The position numbers were made by a program, and so were the translations under genes. The notes below the pieces were generated by a model, which did not search any database, had not been told where the DNA came from, and was given only the letters and a program-made list of their open reading frames with translations. 64,000 nucleotides of DNA from Roseateles sp. (GTDB lineage: Bacteria > Pseudomonadota > Gammaproteobacteria > Burkholderiales > Burkholderiaceae_C), in NCBI RefSeq assembly GCF_019237615.1, contig NZ_JAFAGT010000048.1:84013-148012 (forward strand), written 5' to 3'. Shown one piece after another: positions 28,649-38,807 of this stretch; the stretch's first letter is position 1, and every line of letters begins with the position of its first letter.

Positions 28649-29613
28649 TGGATGAGGTACTGATTGCCTCGGTGCTGGCGTCCACGCTGCGCGTCAGTGC
28701 GCCGCTGCTGCTGTGCGCAATGGCGGGTGTGCTGTCCGAGCGCGCCGGCGTCATCGACCTGGGCCTGGAAGGCAAGATGCTGCTGGCCGCCTTCGCCGCG
28801 GCGGCGGTGGCCTCAGTCACGCATTCAGCGGCCTGGGGCCTGCTGGCTGCCGTGGTCGTGGCCAGTTTCGCGTCCATGGTGCATGGCTTTGCCTGCGTGA
28901 CGAACCGCGGCGACCAGGTCGTTTCCGGCGTCGCGCTGAACATGATCGCCGCCGGACTGACGGTCGTACTGGGCATCGCCTGGTTCCAGCAGGGCGGCCA
29001 GACGCCGCCCATCGAGCCCGACGTGCGCCTGACGGCCCTCGCCCCGGGCTTCGCGGAGCCGCAGCCGGGCCATTGGTTCTCATCCGTCTTCGGCCATGGC
29101 CTGCTGAGTCACAACGCGCTGGTCTACACGGCCTTCCTGATGGTCGCGGCGGTGTGGTTCTTCCTGGAGCGCACGCGCCCTGGCCTGCGCCTGCGGGCAG
29201 TCGGCGAGAACCCTGCCATGGTGGAGGCGGCCGGCATGTCCGTGCAAGGCCTGCGCTACCAGGCGCTGCTGATGAACGGCGCGCTGTGCGGCCTGGCCGG
29301 CGCCTACCTGACGCTGGCGCAGAACGCCTCTTTCTCGCCCAATATGACGGCCGGCCGCGGCTACATCGCGCTGGCCGCGATGATCTTCGGCAAGTGGAAG
29401 CCGCTGCCCACGCTGGGCGCCTGCCTGCTGTTCGGTTTCCTGGACGCGATGGCCATCCGGCTGCAGGGCGTGCAACTGCCGGGCATCGGCGAGGTGCCGG
29501 TGCAGCTGATCCAGGCGCTGCCCTATATCTTGACTGTGGTCCTCTTGGCTGGCTTCATCGGTTCTGCCATCGCGCCCAAGGCGCTGGGCCGACCCTACGT
29601 GAAGGAACGCTGA
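28648..29613 (+). CDS. Nucleoside ABC transporter permease 2
   Basis: A 321-residue membrane protein of the same permease family. It starts at ATG 28648 within the TGATG overlap. Motifs are SERAGVIDLGLEGKMLLAAF near residue 30, NRGDQVVSGVALNMIAAGL, and LRAVGENPAMVEAAGMSV in the coupling loop. The longer open frame upstream covers the first permease in the wrong register and is not part of the protein. Confidence 0.92.
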   Translation: MDEVLIASVLASTLRVSAPLLLCAMAGVLSERAGVIDLGLEGKMLLAAFAAAAVASVTHSAAWGLLAAVVVASFASMVHGFACVTNRGDQVVSGVALNMIAAGLTVVLGIAWFQQGGQTPPIEPDVRLTALAPGFAEPQPGHWFSSVFGHGLLSHNALVYTAFLMVAAVWFFLERTRPGLRLRAVGENPAMVEAAGMSVQGLRYQALLMNGALCGLAGAYLTLAQNASFSPNMTAGRGYIALAAMIFGKWKPLPTLGACLLFGFLDAMAIRLQGVQLPGIGEVPVQLIQALPYILTVVLLAGFIGSAIAPKALGRPYVKER

Positions 29614-30029
29614 TGGACCTCTCCCAAGACCTGCTGGACCGCCTGCTGGCCGAGTCGCTGCGCGCCCGCGAGTTCTCGCATTCGCCGTACTCAAGGTACA
29701 AGGTTGGCGCAGCCATCCTCGACGAGCAGGGGCGCATCCACATCGGCGCCAACATGGAGAACGCCTCCTACCCTCAGGGGTGGTGCGCCGAACCGTCCGC
29801 GCTGACGGCCATGATCATGGCCGGAGGCAAACAGGCCAAGGCGGTGCTGGTCACGGGCCCGGGGCCGGACATCATCACCCCCTGCGGCGGTTGCCGCCAG
29901 AAGCTCCGCGAGTTCGCCGTGCCCGAGGAGCTCATCGTCATCGCCGGCGACCCGGGCGGCATCCGCCAACGCTGGACCCTGGCCGAACTGCTGCCCCACA
30001 GCTTTGGGCCCTCCCATCTGAATTTCTGA
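29613..30029 (+). CDS. cdd: Cytidine deaminase
   Basis: A 138-residue homotetramer-type cytidine deaminase converting cytidine and deoxycytidine to uridine forms. The zinc site is visible as WCAEPSAL (Cys and the catalytic Glu) and PCGGCRQ (two Cys). SPYSRYKVGAAIL and GANMENASYP form the substrate pocket. A proline replaces the usual arginine after CAE. It overlaps the permease stop and prepares imported cytidines for phosphorolysis. Confidence 0.93.
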   Translation: MDLSQDLLDRLLAESLRAREFSHSPYSRYKVGAAILDEQGRIHIGANMENASYPQGWCAEPSALTAMIMAGGKQAKAVLVTGPGPDIITPCGGCRQKLREFAVPEELIVIAGDPGGIRQRWTLAELLPHSFGPSHLNF

Positions 30030-30037
30030 GGATTCCC

Positions 30038-30870
30038 ATGATCGACAACAACAAGCTCGACGTCGCGATCACCGCGAGCGTCGACAAGCTGCAATCCCTG
30101 TTCGGCAACGCACCCGAAGTCGCCGTCGTGCTCGGCTCCGGCTGGGCCGGCGCCGTCAGCCATGTGCAGGACGCGAAGAACCTGCCCTACACCGAGCTGC
30201 CGGCCTTCCCGCAGCCCAAGGTCGAAGGCCATGTCAATGAGATCGTCGTCGGCCAGATCGGCGGCCAGCGCGTCATCTTCCTGCGCGGCCGCGCCCACAC
30301 CTACGAGAGCGGCGACTGCACCGGCATGGCCGGCGCGCTGCGCACGCTCAAGCGCTGGGGTGTCAAGGTGGTGGTGCAGACGAATGCCTCGGGCTCCCTG
30401 CGCAGCCACATGCCGCCCGGCAGCCTGATGCTGATCGCCGACCACATCAACGCCCCGCAGCGCAGCCCGCTCGTCGGCGAGCAGGGCAGCCACCGCTTCG
30501 TCGACATGGTCAACGCCTATGACGCCGACCTGCGCAAGCACGCGCTGGCGCTGGCCAAGCGCGAGAACCTGATGCTGGGCGAGGGCACCTATTGCTGGGC
30601 GTTGGGCCCGCAGTTCGAGACGGCTGCCGAGATCCGCATGTTCGCGGCCTGGGGCGCCGACGCCGTCGGCATGAGCACAGTGCCCGAGACCATCCTGGCC
30701 CGCCACGCCGGCCTCAAGGTCATGGGCATCGCTTTGATGACCAACATGGCCGCCGGCCTGTCCGCCGAGGCGCTGACGCATGACCTGACGCTGAAGCAGG
30801 CACAGATGTCCGGCGAGCGCGCCGCGGCTTTCCTGTCCGCGCTGGTGGCCAGCTTCAAGGACGTGCCGCT

Positions 30871-30874
<4 letters not shown>
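30038..30874 (+). CDS. Purine nucleoside phosphorylase (trimeric class)
   Basis: A 278-residue trimeric-type purine nucleoside phosphorylase. It cleaves purine (deoxy)nucleosides with phosphate into base and (deoxy)ribose-1-phosphate. Motifs are VVLGSGWAG (phosphate loop), LRGRAHTYESGD, TNASGSLRSHMPPGSLMLI, GPQFETAAEIRMF and GMSTVPETILARHAGL. ATG 30038 lies eight bases after cdd, with GAGGA between. It differs from the shorter hexameric DeoD type. Confidence 0.9.
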
Positions 30875-31635
<761 letters not shown>

Positions 31636-31638
31636 ACC

Positions 31639-32949
31639 ATGCTCGCTCAAGAAATCATCCGCGCCAAGCGCGACGGCCAGGCGCTCAACGAAGCGCAGAT
31701 CAGCCACTTCGTCCGCGGCCTCGTCGACAACTCCTGGAGCGAAGGCCAGGTGGCCGCGCTCGGCATGGCCGTGTTCCTGAAAGGCATGGGTCGCGATGAA
31801 GCCGTGCTGCTGACCCGCGCGATGATGAACTCCGGCCGCGTCATGCGCTGGCCCGACATGCCTGGCCCGGTGCTGGACAAGCACAGCAGCGGCGGCGTGG
31901 GCGACAAGGTCAGCCTGATGCTGGCGCCCATGGTGGCGGCCTGCGGCGGCTATGTGCCCATGATCGCCGGCCGCGGCCTGGGCCACACGGGTGGCACGGT
32001 TGACAAGCTCGAAGCCATCCCGGGCTATACGACGACGCCCGAGCCGGCCAGGTTCGACCAGATCGTGCGCTCCCTGGGCTGCGCCATCATCGGCCAGACC
32101 GCAGACCTCGCGCCCGCCGACAAGCGCTTCTACGCGACGCGCGACGTGACGGCCACCGTCGAGAGCGTGCCGCTGATCACGGCCAGCATCCTCTCCAAGA
32201 AGTTGGCCGCAGGCCTCGAAGGCCTGGCGATGGACATCAAGTGCGGCAACGGCGCGTTCGCGTCCACGCCCGAGTTCGCGAAGGAACTGGCGGAGAGCAT
32301 CGTCGCGGTCGCCGGCGGCGCGGGCCTGAGGACGCGTGCGCTGATCACCGACATGAACCAGATCCTGGGCACCGATGTCGGCAACTCGCTGGAAGTCATC
32401 GAGACCATCCGCTACCTGACCGGTGAACACCGCGAGCCGCGCCTGCACGAAGTCACGCTGGCCCTGTGCGCCGAAATGCTGGTGCTGGGCAACCTGGCTG
32501 CCGACACTGCCGCCGCGCGCTTGAAGCTGCAGGCCGCCCTGGACTCCGGCGCCGCCGCCGAGAAGTTCGCCAGGATGGTCGTCGCGCTGGGCGGCCCTGC
32601 CGACCTGATGGAGCGCCCGGGCGCCTACCTGACCGCCGCACCCGTTGTGAAGCCCGTGGCGGCACCGCGCGGCGGTGTCATCACGACCATGTCGACCCGT
32701 GAGCTGGGCGTTGCCATCGTCGAGCTGGGTGGTGGCCGCCGCAAGGCGGGCGATGCCATCGACATGCGCGTGGGCTTCTCCGATGTGAAGCCGTTGGGCA
32801 CGCGCGTCGCCGCCGGTGAGCCGTTGGCGCTGATCCACGCTGCCGACGACGCAGCAGCCGATCGCGCCATCGCGTCCTACCTGGCCGCCTGCACGCTGGG
32901 CGATGCCGATGTCGCAGCAACCCCCATGGTGATGGCAGAGGTGGGCTGA
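31639..32949 (+). CDS. deoA: Thymidine phosphorylase
   Basis: A 436-residue pyrimidine nucleoside phosphorylase that splits thymidine and deoxyuridine. The family signature is visible as [10 protein letters not shown], then [20 protein letters not shown] (phosphate site), [20 protein letters not shown] and [10 protein letters not shown]. It lies three bases after deoC and overlaps trmB by one base. Confidence 0.96.
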   Translation: MLAQEIIRAKRDGQALNEAQISHFVRGLVDNSWSEGQVAALGMAVFLKGMGRDEAVLLTRAMMNSGRVMRWPDMPGPVLDKHSSGGVGDKVSLMLAPMVAACGGYVPMIAGRGLGHTGGTVDKLEAIPGYTTTPEPARFDQIVRSLGCAIIGQTADLAPADKRFYATRDVTATVESVPLITASILSKKLAAGLEGLAMDIKCGNGAFASTPEFAKELAESIVAVAGGAGLRTRALITDMNQILGTDVGNSLEVIETIRYLTGEHREPRLHEVTLALCAEMLVLGNLAADTAAARLKLQAALDSGAAAEKFARMVVALGGPADLMERPGAYLTAAPVVKPVAAPRGGVITTMSTRELGVAIVELGGGRRKAGDAIDMRVGFSDVKPLGTRVAAGEPLALIHAADDAAADRAIASYLAACTLGDADVAATPMVMAEVG

Positions 32950-33644
32950 TGTCCGAGGAAGACAACCAGCAACAGCCGCCGCGCCGCGCGATCAAGAGCT
33001 TTGTCACGCGCGCCGGCCGCATGGGCACGGGCCAGATCAAGGCCCTGGCCGAGCTGGGTCCGAAGTTCGTCCTGCCCTACAAGCCCGAACGCATCGATCC
33101 GGAAGCAGTCTTCGGTCGCAAGGCCCCGCTGGTGCTGGAGATCGGCTTCGGCATGGGCGGCGCCACCGCCGAGATCGCGGCCACGCTGCCCGATCACGAC
33201 TTCATCGGCTGCGAGGTGCACGAACCCGGCGTCGGCGCGCTGCTGAAACTCATCGACGAGAAGCAGCTCGCCAACATCCGTATCGTCCAGCACGATGCGG
33301 TCGAGGTGCTGCGCGACATGATCGGCCCCGATGCGCTGGCCGGCGTGCACATTTTCTTCCCCGACCCCTGGCACAAGAAGCGCCACAACAAGCGCCGGCT
33401 GATCCAGCCCGAGTTCGTGGCGAAGCTCGTTCGGCACCTGGCGCCCGGCGGCTATCTGCACTGCGCGACCGACTGGCAGCCCTATGCCGAGCAGATGCTT
33501 GAAGTGCTGTCGGCCGAGCCCCATCTCCTGAACACCGCGGCCGGCTATGCTGACAAGCCCGCCTACCGTCCCCTGACCAAGTTCGAGAACCGCGGCATCA
33601 AGCTCGGACATGGTGTGTGGGACCTGGTGTTCAGGAAGCGCTGA
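32949..33644 (+). CDS. trmB: tRNA (guanine-46-N7)-methyltransferase
   Basis: A 231-residue SAM-dependent methyltransferase forming m7G46 in tRNA. Motif I is [16 protein letters not shown], the signature [20 protein letters not shown] is clear, and the C-terminal [19 protein letters not shown] matches the family. It follows deoA with a TGATG overlap, so it is cotranscribed with salvage genes although functionally unrelated. Confidence 0.96.
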   Translation: MSEEDNQQQPPRRAIKSFVTRAGRMGTGQIKALAELGPKFVLPYKPERIDPEAVFGRKAPLVLEIGFGMGGATAEIAATLPDHDFIGCEVHEPGVGALLKLIDEKQLANIRIVQHDAVEVLRDMIGPDALAGVHIFFPDPWHKKRHNKRRLIQPEFVAKLVRHLAPGGYLHCATDWQPYAEQMLEVLSAEPHLLNTAAGYADKPAYRPLTKFENRGIKLGHGVWDLVFRKR

Positions 33645-34852
33645 TGACAACGAGCCCCCTCCACGGCAAACACATCCTCCTCGCGATGACCGGCGGCATT
33701 GCCGGCTACAAGATCGCCGAGCTGACGCGGCTGTTCGTGAAGGGGGGGGCGACCGTACAGGTCATGATGACCGAGGCGGCCGAGCAGTTCATCACCGCGG
33801 TGACCATGCAGGCCCTGTCCGGCCGCCCCGTCTACACCAGCCAGTGGGACGCCAGGCCCGATAACAACATGGCCCACATCAACCTCAGCCGCGAGGCCGA
33901 TGTGATGCTGATGGCGCCTGCCAGCGCCGATGCCATCGCGGCCCTGGCGCAAGGAAGGGCGGACGACCTCGTCAGCCTGACCGCACTGGCCCGCCGCATC
34001 CATGAATGCCCGCTGCTGGTCGTGCCGGCCATGAACCGCGAGATGTGGGCGCATCCGGCCACGCAGCGCAACGTCGCGCAGATCAGGGCCGACGGCGCCA
34101 CCGTCATCGGCCCCGCCAACGGCGACCAGGCCTGCGGCGAGATCGGCGACGGCCGCATGCTGGAGGCGCAGGAGATCTTCGACGACGTCGAGGCCTTCCT
34201 CGCGCCGAAGCCGCTGCGCGGCAAGACGCTGCTGATCACAGCCGGACCCACCTTCGAACCCATAGACCCGGTGCGCGGCATCACCAACCACAGCAGCGGC
34301 AAGATGGGCTTCGCCATCGCCCGCGCCGCGGCCGAGGCCGGCGCCGAGGTCACGTTGGTTGCCGGCCCGGTGCACCTGCCCACGCCACGCGGCGTGCAGC
34401 GCATCGACGTGCAGTCTGCCCGGCAGATGTTCGATGCAGTGCTGCCACTGGCGGCCCATCAGCACGCCTTCATCGCCACGGCCGCCGTCGCCGACTGGCG
34501 CCCCGCGCAGACGCATGAGCACAAGCTGAAGAAGGCTGAAGGCGGCGCAACGGCGCCGATCCTCGCGATGGCGGAGAACCAGGACATCCTGGCCGCCGTG
34601 GCCAGGCTGCCCAAGCCGCCCTACTGCGTCGGTTTTGCCGCCGAGAGCGAGAAGCTCGCCGAGCATGCCGACGCCAAGCGCCGCCGCAAGGGCATCCCGC
34701 TCATCGTCGCCAACCTCGGCCCGGCCACATTCGGCCGCGACGACAACGCTCTGCTGCTCATCGACGAGCAGGGCCGGCGCGAATTGCCCCGCGCGGACAA
34801 GCTCAGCCTCGCGCGCGAGCTGATTGCCGAACTCTCCAAACGACTTTCCTGA
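33644..34852 (+). CDS. coaBC: Bifunctional phosphopantothenoylcysteine decarboxylase / phosphopantothenate-cysteine ligase
   Basis: A 402-residue fusion enzyme of coenzyme A synthesis. The N-terminal CoaC flavoprotein domain shows [52 protein letters not shown] and the catalytic Cys in [12 protein letters not shown]. The CoaB domain begins near residue 190 with [17 protein letters not shown] and [23 protein letters not shown] 33644 overlaps the trmB stop. Confidence 0.96.
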   Translation: MTTSPLHGKHILLAMTGGIAGYKIAELTRLFVKGGATVQVMMTEAAEQFITAVTMQALSGRPVYTSQWDARPDNNMAHINLSREADVMLMAPASADAIAALAQGRADDLVSLTALARRIHECPLLVVPAMNREMWAHPATQRNVAQIRADGATVIGPANGDQACGEIGDGRMLEAQEIFDDVEAFLAPKPLRGKTLLITAGPTFEPIDPVRGITNHSSGKMGFAIARAAAEAGAEVTLVAGPVHLPTPRGVQRIDVQSARQMFDAVLPLAAHQHAFIATAAVADWRPAQTHEHKLKKAEGGATAPILAMAENQDILAAVARLPKPPYCVGFAAESEKLAEHADAKRRRKGIPLIVANLGPATFGRDDNALLLIDEQGRRELPRADKLSLARELIAELSKRLS

Positions 34853-35301
34853 TGCACCCGATTGACTTGCAAGTGCTCGACGCCCGCATGGCCGAGCAGA
34901 TCCCCGCCTATGCCACGCCCGGTAGCGCCGGCCTGGACCTGCGCGCCTGCCTCGACGAGGCGATCACGTTGGCCCCCGGCCAGACGACGCTGATCCCGAC
35001 GGGCCTGGCCATCCACATCGCCGACCCGGGCCTGGCGGCCATCATCCTGCCGCGCTCCGGCCTGGGCCACAAGCACGGCATCGTGCTGGGCAACCTCGTC
35101 GGGCTGATCGACAGCGACTACCAGGGCCAGCTGATGGTCAGCTGCTGGAACCGCGGCCAGTCGGAGTTCGTCATCCAGCCCTTCGAGCGCATCGCGCAAC
35201 TGGTCGTCGTGCCGGTCGTGCAGGCGGCCTTCCGCCGCGTGGACAGCTTCGACGCATCCGCGCGTGGCGCCGGCGGTTTCGGCTCCACCGGCAAGGGCTG
35301 A
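34852..35301 (+). CDS. dut: dUTP diphosphatase
   Basis: A 149-residue trimeric dUTPase that keeps uracil out of DNA and supplies dUMP. All five motifs are present: [37 protein letters not shown] and [12 protein letters not shown]. It overlaps the coaBC stop (TGATG) and ends the operon before a hairpin terminator. Confidence 0.97.
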   Translation: MHPIDLQVLDARMAEQIPAYATPGSAGLDLRACLDEAITLAPGQTTLIPTGLAIHIADPGLAAIILPRSGLGHKHGIVLGNLVGLIDSDYQGQLMVSCWNRGQSEFVIQPFERIAQLVVVPVVQAAFRRVDSFDASARGAGGFGSTGKG

Positions 35302-35307
35302 AACAGA

Positions 35308-35330
35308 AAGGGCGCCTCACCGGCGCCCTT
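35308..35330. terminator. Bidirectional terminator between dut and slyD-like gene
   Basis: Arms aagggcgcc and ggcgccctt flank a short loop between two convergent genes. The following T content is modest on both strands (GGTTTC on plus, CTGTTT on minus). Confidence 0.65.
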
Positions 35331-35334
35331 GGTT

Positions 35335-35853
35335 TCAATGGATCGGCTCGTCCGGCGGCGCGCCGGTCTGCACCATGAAGATAGGCTCGCCCACAGAGCC
35401 GGCCAGCACCTCCTCCTCGGTCGCCGGGCGCACGTCCATCAGCTTCAGATGCATGCGCAGGCCGATGCCGGCCAGCGGGTGGTTGCCATCCAGCACCACA
35501 TGTTCCGGGTAGACCTCGGTCACCGTGTAGACCGCGTCGGGCATGCCCTCGGTGAGGGCACCTTCCGGCAGGCCTTCGAACTGCATGCCCGGCTCCACGT
35601 CCTGCGGGAACAGGCCGCGCGCCTCGAAGCAGACCAGGTTGGAGTCGTAGTCGCCGAAGGCCTCCTCGGGCTGTAGAGCGAGGTCGGTCTCGAAGCCGAT
35701 CTCCTGGCCCTCCAGCGCGGCCTCGACCTTGGCGAACAGGTCATCCCCCCCAAGCAGGAATTCCATGGGCTCGGCCAGCTCGTCGATGAGCTGGCCCTGG
35801 GCATCGTCGAGTCTCCAGCGCAGGGAGACGACACAGGGGCGGGTCACTTGCAT
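35335..35853 (-). CDS. SlyD-like FKBP-type peptidyl-prolyl isomerase
   Basis: A 172-residue cytoplasmic protein. Its FKBP half has LDDAQGQLIDELAEPMEFLL and ends with HVVLDGNHPLAGIGLRMHLK, the SlyD hallmark (DGNHPLAG). An insert-in-flap chaperone domain lies between (about residues 65-115). The metal-binding histidine/cysteine tail of E. coli SlyD is absent; the C-terminus is FMVQTGAPPDEPIH. ATG 35853 was chosen at the domain start; an upstream extension runs antisense into the roxA gene. Confidence 0.88.
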   Translation of the reverse strand: MQVTRPCVVSLRWRLDDAQGQLIDELAEPMEFLLGGDDLFAKVEAALEGQEIGFETDLALQPEEAFGDYDSNLVCFEARGLFPQDVEPGMQFEGLPEGALTEGMPDAVYTVTEVYPEHVVLDGNHPLAGIGLRMHLKLMDVRPATEEEVLAGSVGEPIFMVQTGAPPDEPIH

Positions 35854-35893
35854 GGGCCGGATTTTCGCACGCGGCCCTCGGCACAATGCTCGC

Positions 35894-37009
35894 ATGCAGA
35901 TCGATCTCCCGACCCCCCTGCTCGCCGGCCTGAGCCCCGCGCAGTTCATGCGCAAGCATTGGCAGAAGAAGCCTTTGCTGGTGCGCCAGGCCTTCGCGGA
36001 CGTGACGCCGCCCGCGTCGCTGAAGGACCTCGCCGCGCTGGCCGCGCGCGACGATGTCGAGAGCCGTCTTGTCACCGCCTTCGATGGTGACTGGAAGCTC
36101 AAGCGTGGCCCCATCGCCCGCCTGCCGGCAATGAGCAAGCCCGGCTGGACGCTGCTCGTGCAGGGCCTCGACCAGCATCTCGACTCGGCCCGGGCGCTGC
36201 TGGACCGCTTCCGCTTCGCGCCCGATTCGCGTCTGGACGACCTGATGCTGTCCGTCGCCAGCGACGGCGGCGGTGTCGGCCCGCATTTCGACTCCTACGA
36301 CGTGTTCCTGATCCAGCTCGCCGGCCGGCGCCGCTGGCGCATAGGCGCGCAGCGCGACGCCCAGCTTCGCGACGACGTGCCGCTGAAGATCATTGCCAAC
36401 TTCAAGCCTGAACAGGAGTTCGTGCTGGAGCCCGGCGACATGCTCTACCTGCCGCCCGGCTGGGCGCATGACGGCGTCGCCGTCGGCCCGGGCTGCGTGA
36501 CTGGCTCGGTGGGTTTTCGAGCTTCGACCGCAGAAGGCCTGGCCGCCGAGCTGCTGCCGCGCCTGCTCGACGAGGTCGATGGCGCCGGCAAGCTCTACGC
36601 CGACCCGCGACAGGATGCCGCGACTGAGCCGGCCAGGGTGCCGGCGGCGCTGTTGGACTTCGCGCGCCGCGCCGTCGAAGCCGCCGTACAGCGTCCACTG
36701 GCACTGGAGCGTGCGCTGGGCGAAGCGCTGACCGAGCCCAAGGCCAACGTCTGGTTCGAGCCCGGCGACATGCTGCCGCCGGGGCAGGGCGCCATGCTCG
36801 ACCGGCGCAGCCGCATGCTCTACGACGCTGCCCAGGTGTTCCTGAACGGCGAGAGCTTTCGCGCCGGCGGCCGCGACGCGGTGCTGATGCGCGGCCTGGC
36901 CGACAGGCGCATGCTGACCGCGGCCGAGGTGGCGCGCCTGTCGCCCGAGGCGCGCGAACTGCTGGATCAGTGGACCGAGGACGGCTGGGTGCAGCCGTTG
37001 GCATCATGA
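35894..37009 (+). CDS. roxA: JmjC/cupin ribosomal oxygenase, RoxA (YcfD) family
   Basis: A 371-residue 2-oxoglutarate/iron oxygenase. E. coli RoxA hydroxylates an arginine of ribosomal protein uL16 (L16). The iron-binding HxD is in GGVGPHFDSYDVFLIQ and the distal histidine in LPPGWAHDGV. N-terminal LSPAQFMRKHWQKKPLLVRQ and the C-terminal winged-helix region fit the family. The next gene starts inside its stop (ATGA). Confidence 0.92.
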   Translation: MQIDLPTPLLAGLSPAQFMRKHWQKKPLLVRQAFADVTPPASLKDLAALAARDDVESRLVTAFDGDWKLKRGPIARLPAMSKPGWTLLVQGLDQHLDSARALLDRFRFAPDSRLDDLMLSVASDGGGVGPHFDSYDVFLIQLAGRRRWRIGAQRDAQLRDDVPLKIIANFKPEQEFVLEPGDMLYLPPGWAHDGVAVGPGCVTGSVGFRASTAEGLAAELLPRLLDEVDGAGKLYADPRQDAATEPARVPAALLDFARRAVEAAVQRPLALERALGEALTEPKANVWFEPGDMLPPGQGAMLDRRSRMLYDAAQVFLNGESFRAGGRDAVLMRGLADRRMLTAAEVARLSPEARELLDQWTEDGWVQPLAS

Positions 37010-37500
37010 ACGCACAGAGCTTTGCAGGGCGTGCCGACTTCGAGAACCTGCTCGTCGAGACCCTGGCCTGGGCCTCCGAGCAGGGTTGCCGCGAGCTGCA
37101 CGCCTGGGATGCCAGCTTCGTCGATTGGCCGCTGTCCAGCACGCCGGCGCTGGCCGCGCTGACCACCTGGGCCCGGCCCGGCCGCCAGCTGCATCTGCTG
37201 GCCCTGCAATACGACGACGTCTCGCGGCGCCACCCGCGCTTCGTGCGCTGGCGGCGCGACTACGCGCATTGCGTGACCGCGCGGGCGGTCGAGCCGGAAG
37301 TGCGCCTGGAAGCGGCACCTGAAAGCCTGCTGTTGGCCGCTGGCGCCGAGTCTGCAGTGACGCTGCGCCTCTTCGACAGGCATCTCTGGCGGGGCGAAAT
37401 CAGCCTTGAGGCCGCGCAGCGGCAGCGCTGCATGGAATGGTTTGATGCCCTGGCACAACGTTCCGGCGATTCATTTGCGCCCACGACGCTGGGGTTGTGA
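37006..37500 (+). CDS. Conserved hypothetical protein coupled to roxA
   Basis: A 164-residue soluble protein of unknown function; I do not recognise a named family. It has no signal peptide or membrane segment. It contains WARPGRQLHLLALQYDDVSR, HPRFVRWRRDYAHCVTARAV and AESAVTLRLFDRHLWRGEIS, suggesting an alpha/beta fold. It overlaps roxA by four bases, so it may be a partner or a downstream housekeeping gene of betaproteobacteria. Confidence 0.8.
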   Translation: MNAQSFAGRADFENLLVETLAWASEQGCRELHAWDASFVDWPLSSTPALAALTTWARPGRQLHLLALQYDDVSRRHPRFVRWRRDYAHCVTARAVEPEVRLEAAPESLLLAAGAESAVTLRLFDRHLWRGEISLEAAQRQRCMEWFDALAQRSGDSFAPTTLGL

Positions 37501-37522
37501 GTGTTTGCGACATGCGGACCCC

Positions 37523-37528
37523 TATAAT
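37523..37528 (+). promoter_or_regulatory. Consensus -10 box TATAAT upstream of the mini-lipoprotein
   Basis: A perfect TATAAT lies about 130 bases before the ATG at 37659. A TTGCGA is 12 bases upstream and a TTGTGA 22 bases upstream; neither is at optimal spacing, so the -35 element is unclear. Confidence 0.55.
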
Positions 37529-37602
37529 CATCGGCTAGGCGAGGGAAGCGCTCGAGGTTTTCCGCGTCTTGTACTGCGGGGTCGGCAGTCGGTGCGAGCA
37601 CT

Positions 37603-37633
37603 GGTGCACGGCCCCAAAATTATGGTGTGCACC
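37603..37633 (+). other. Hairpin in the long 5' leader of the mini-lipoprotein mRNA
   Basis: Inverted arms ggtgcac and gtgcacc flank a 17-base loop inside the probable untranslated leader, about 25 bases before the start codon and its GAGGAC ribosome site. A palindrome gtttaaac follows at about 37637. It may modulate translation or message stability; this is inference. Confidence 0.4.
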
Positions 37634-37658
37634 GTCGTTTAAACGTTTGAGGACAAGT

Positions 37659-37865
37659 ATGAATAAGTCGATCCTGTTGGCTTCCGTGCTGGCTGCTGTT
37701 GCTCTGAGCGCCTGCAGCAAGAAGGAAGAACCCAAGGTTGAGGCCCCCGCTCCGGTCGTGGCCCCCGCCGCTTCGGAAGCCGCCAGCGCCGTTGACGCTG
37801 GTGCCTCGGCAGCCGACGCCGGTGCTTCGGCTGCCGACGCTGGTGCGTCCGCCGCTTCGAAGTAA
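37659..37865 (+). CDS. Small alanine-rich lipoprotein with DAGASAA repeats
   Basis: A 68-residue lipoprotein. The signal peptide ends in the lipobox LSAC (Cys19), followed by a charged SKKEEPKVEA stretch and a low-complexity Ala/Ser/Val region. The C-terminus holds three tandem seven-residue units DAGASAA (the last degenerate), encoded by 21-base DNA repeats with synonymous changes. It has its own TATAAT box and a strong terminator, so it is probably a monocistronic, well-expressed envelope protein. Function unknown. Confidence 0.85.
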   Translation: MNKSILLASVLAAVALSACSKKEEPKVEAPAPVVAPAASEAASAVDAGASAADAGASAADAGASAASK

Positions 37866-37883
37866 TCGCTTCGTCCCCATGAA

Positions 37884-37926
37884 GAAAGCCGGCGCTGCGC
37901 AAGCAGCGCCGGCTTTCTTTTTTTTT
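37884..37926 (+). terminator. Strong rho-independent terminator after the mini-lipoprotein
   Basis: A perfect 15-base stem (starting gaaagccggcgctgc) with a GCAA tetraloop is followed by a run of nine or more T residues. It is the strongest terminator in the window and starts 19 bases after the stop codon. Confidence 0.95.
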
Positions 37927-37993
37927 GCAACGTTGGCGGCCTGATCTGCGCCGCGATTACAAAACTTTGCGCGGCAGGGTTTTGCCGCCGGGT

Positions 37994-38776
37994 TCAGCTC
38001 AGGGCCACCCAATCCAGACCCTGTGTCGGATGGGCGACGCGAATCTCCGGCGCGCTGGCGCCGAGGGCTTCGGTCAGCGCGGCGCGCGCCAGGTCCGGCG
38101 TGTTGTTGTGCTCGCTGAGATGGGCTGCGGCCACCATTTCCAGCCCCGGATGCAGGCAGCGCGCCAATAGGTCGGCCGCGGCGGCATTCGAAAGGTGGCC
38201 GTGGCTGCCGAGGATGCGCTGCTTCAGGGCCGGGTGATAGCGCCCGGCACGCAGCAGCGCCTCGTCGTGATTGCATTCCAGCAGCAGCGCCCGGCAGCCC
38301 GCCAGCGCGGCCGCGACATCGTCGGGCGCGCAGCCGAGGTCGGTCACCAGGCCCAGGCGCCGCGCACCGTCGCTGAGCGTCAGTTGCAGGGGCTCGTTGG
38401 CATCGTGCGGCACGGCGAAGGGCTGCAGCACCATGTCGCCCAGCGGTAAAGCCTCGCCGTCCTTGGCGATGCGCAGCAGGGCGGGGTCGAAGTCGGTGCT
38501 GCCGACGGCCCGCCAGCTGCCCCTGCTCATGATCAGCGGCAGGCGGTAGCGCGCGGCCAGCGCCAGTGCGCAGCCGATGTGGTCGCCATGTTCGTGGGTG
38601 ATGAAGACCGCGTCGATGTCCTCGGGCGCGCAGCCAGCGCGCGTCAGGCGCCTGACGAGCTCGCGCAGACTGAAGCCGGCATCGACGAGCAGTCGCGTGC
38701 TCGTGATGCCCTGGCTGGCCTCCACCAGCGTGGCGTTGCCGCCGCTGCCGCTGCCGAGGCTGCAGAAGCGCATCAT
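37994..38776 (-). CDS. MBL-fold metallohydrolase (YycJ/WalJ-like)
   Basis: A 260-residue cytoplasmic metallo-beta-lactamase-fold protein. Zinc motif FITHEHGDHIGCA is clear, with further ligands in VPHDANEPL, LECNHDEALL and GSHGHLSNA. The N-terminus CSLGSGSGGNATLVE is typical of the YycJ group of phosphodiesterase/nuclease-like enzymes. The exact substrate is unknown. It is the last gene of a dapA-bamC-mbl series, 31 bases after bamC. Confidence 0.88.
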   Translation of the reverse strand: MMRFCSLGSGSGGNATLVEASQGITSTRLLVDAGFSLRELVRRLTRAGCAPEDIDAVFITHEHGDHIGCALALAARYRLPLIMSRGSWRAVGSTDFDPALLRIAKDGEALPLGDMVLQPFAVPHDANEPLQLTLSDGARRLGLVTDLGCAPDDVAAALAGCRALLLECNHDEALLRAGRYHPALKQRILGSHGHLSNAAAADLLARCLHPGLEMVAAAHLSEHNNTPDLARAALTEALGASAPEIRVAHPTQGLDWVALS

Positions 38777-38807
38777 GGCGGCCAGCCCCGGGTCCGGAAC
38801 GCTCTGA

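Noticed and set aside
37505..37528. Complete sigma-70 promoter TTGCGA-12-TATAAT
   Set aside because: The 12-base spacer is too short for a normal promoter; only the -10 box is listed.
37738..37865. CRISPR-like array in the alanine-rich lipoprotein
   Set aside because: The 21-base repeats are coding, adjacent, without spacers, and differ by synonymous changes.
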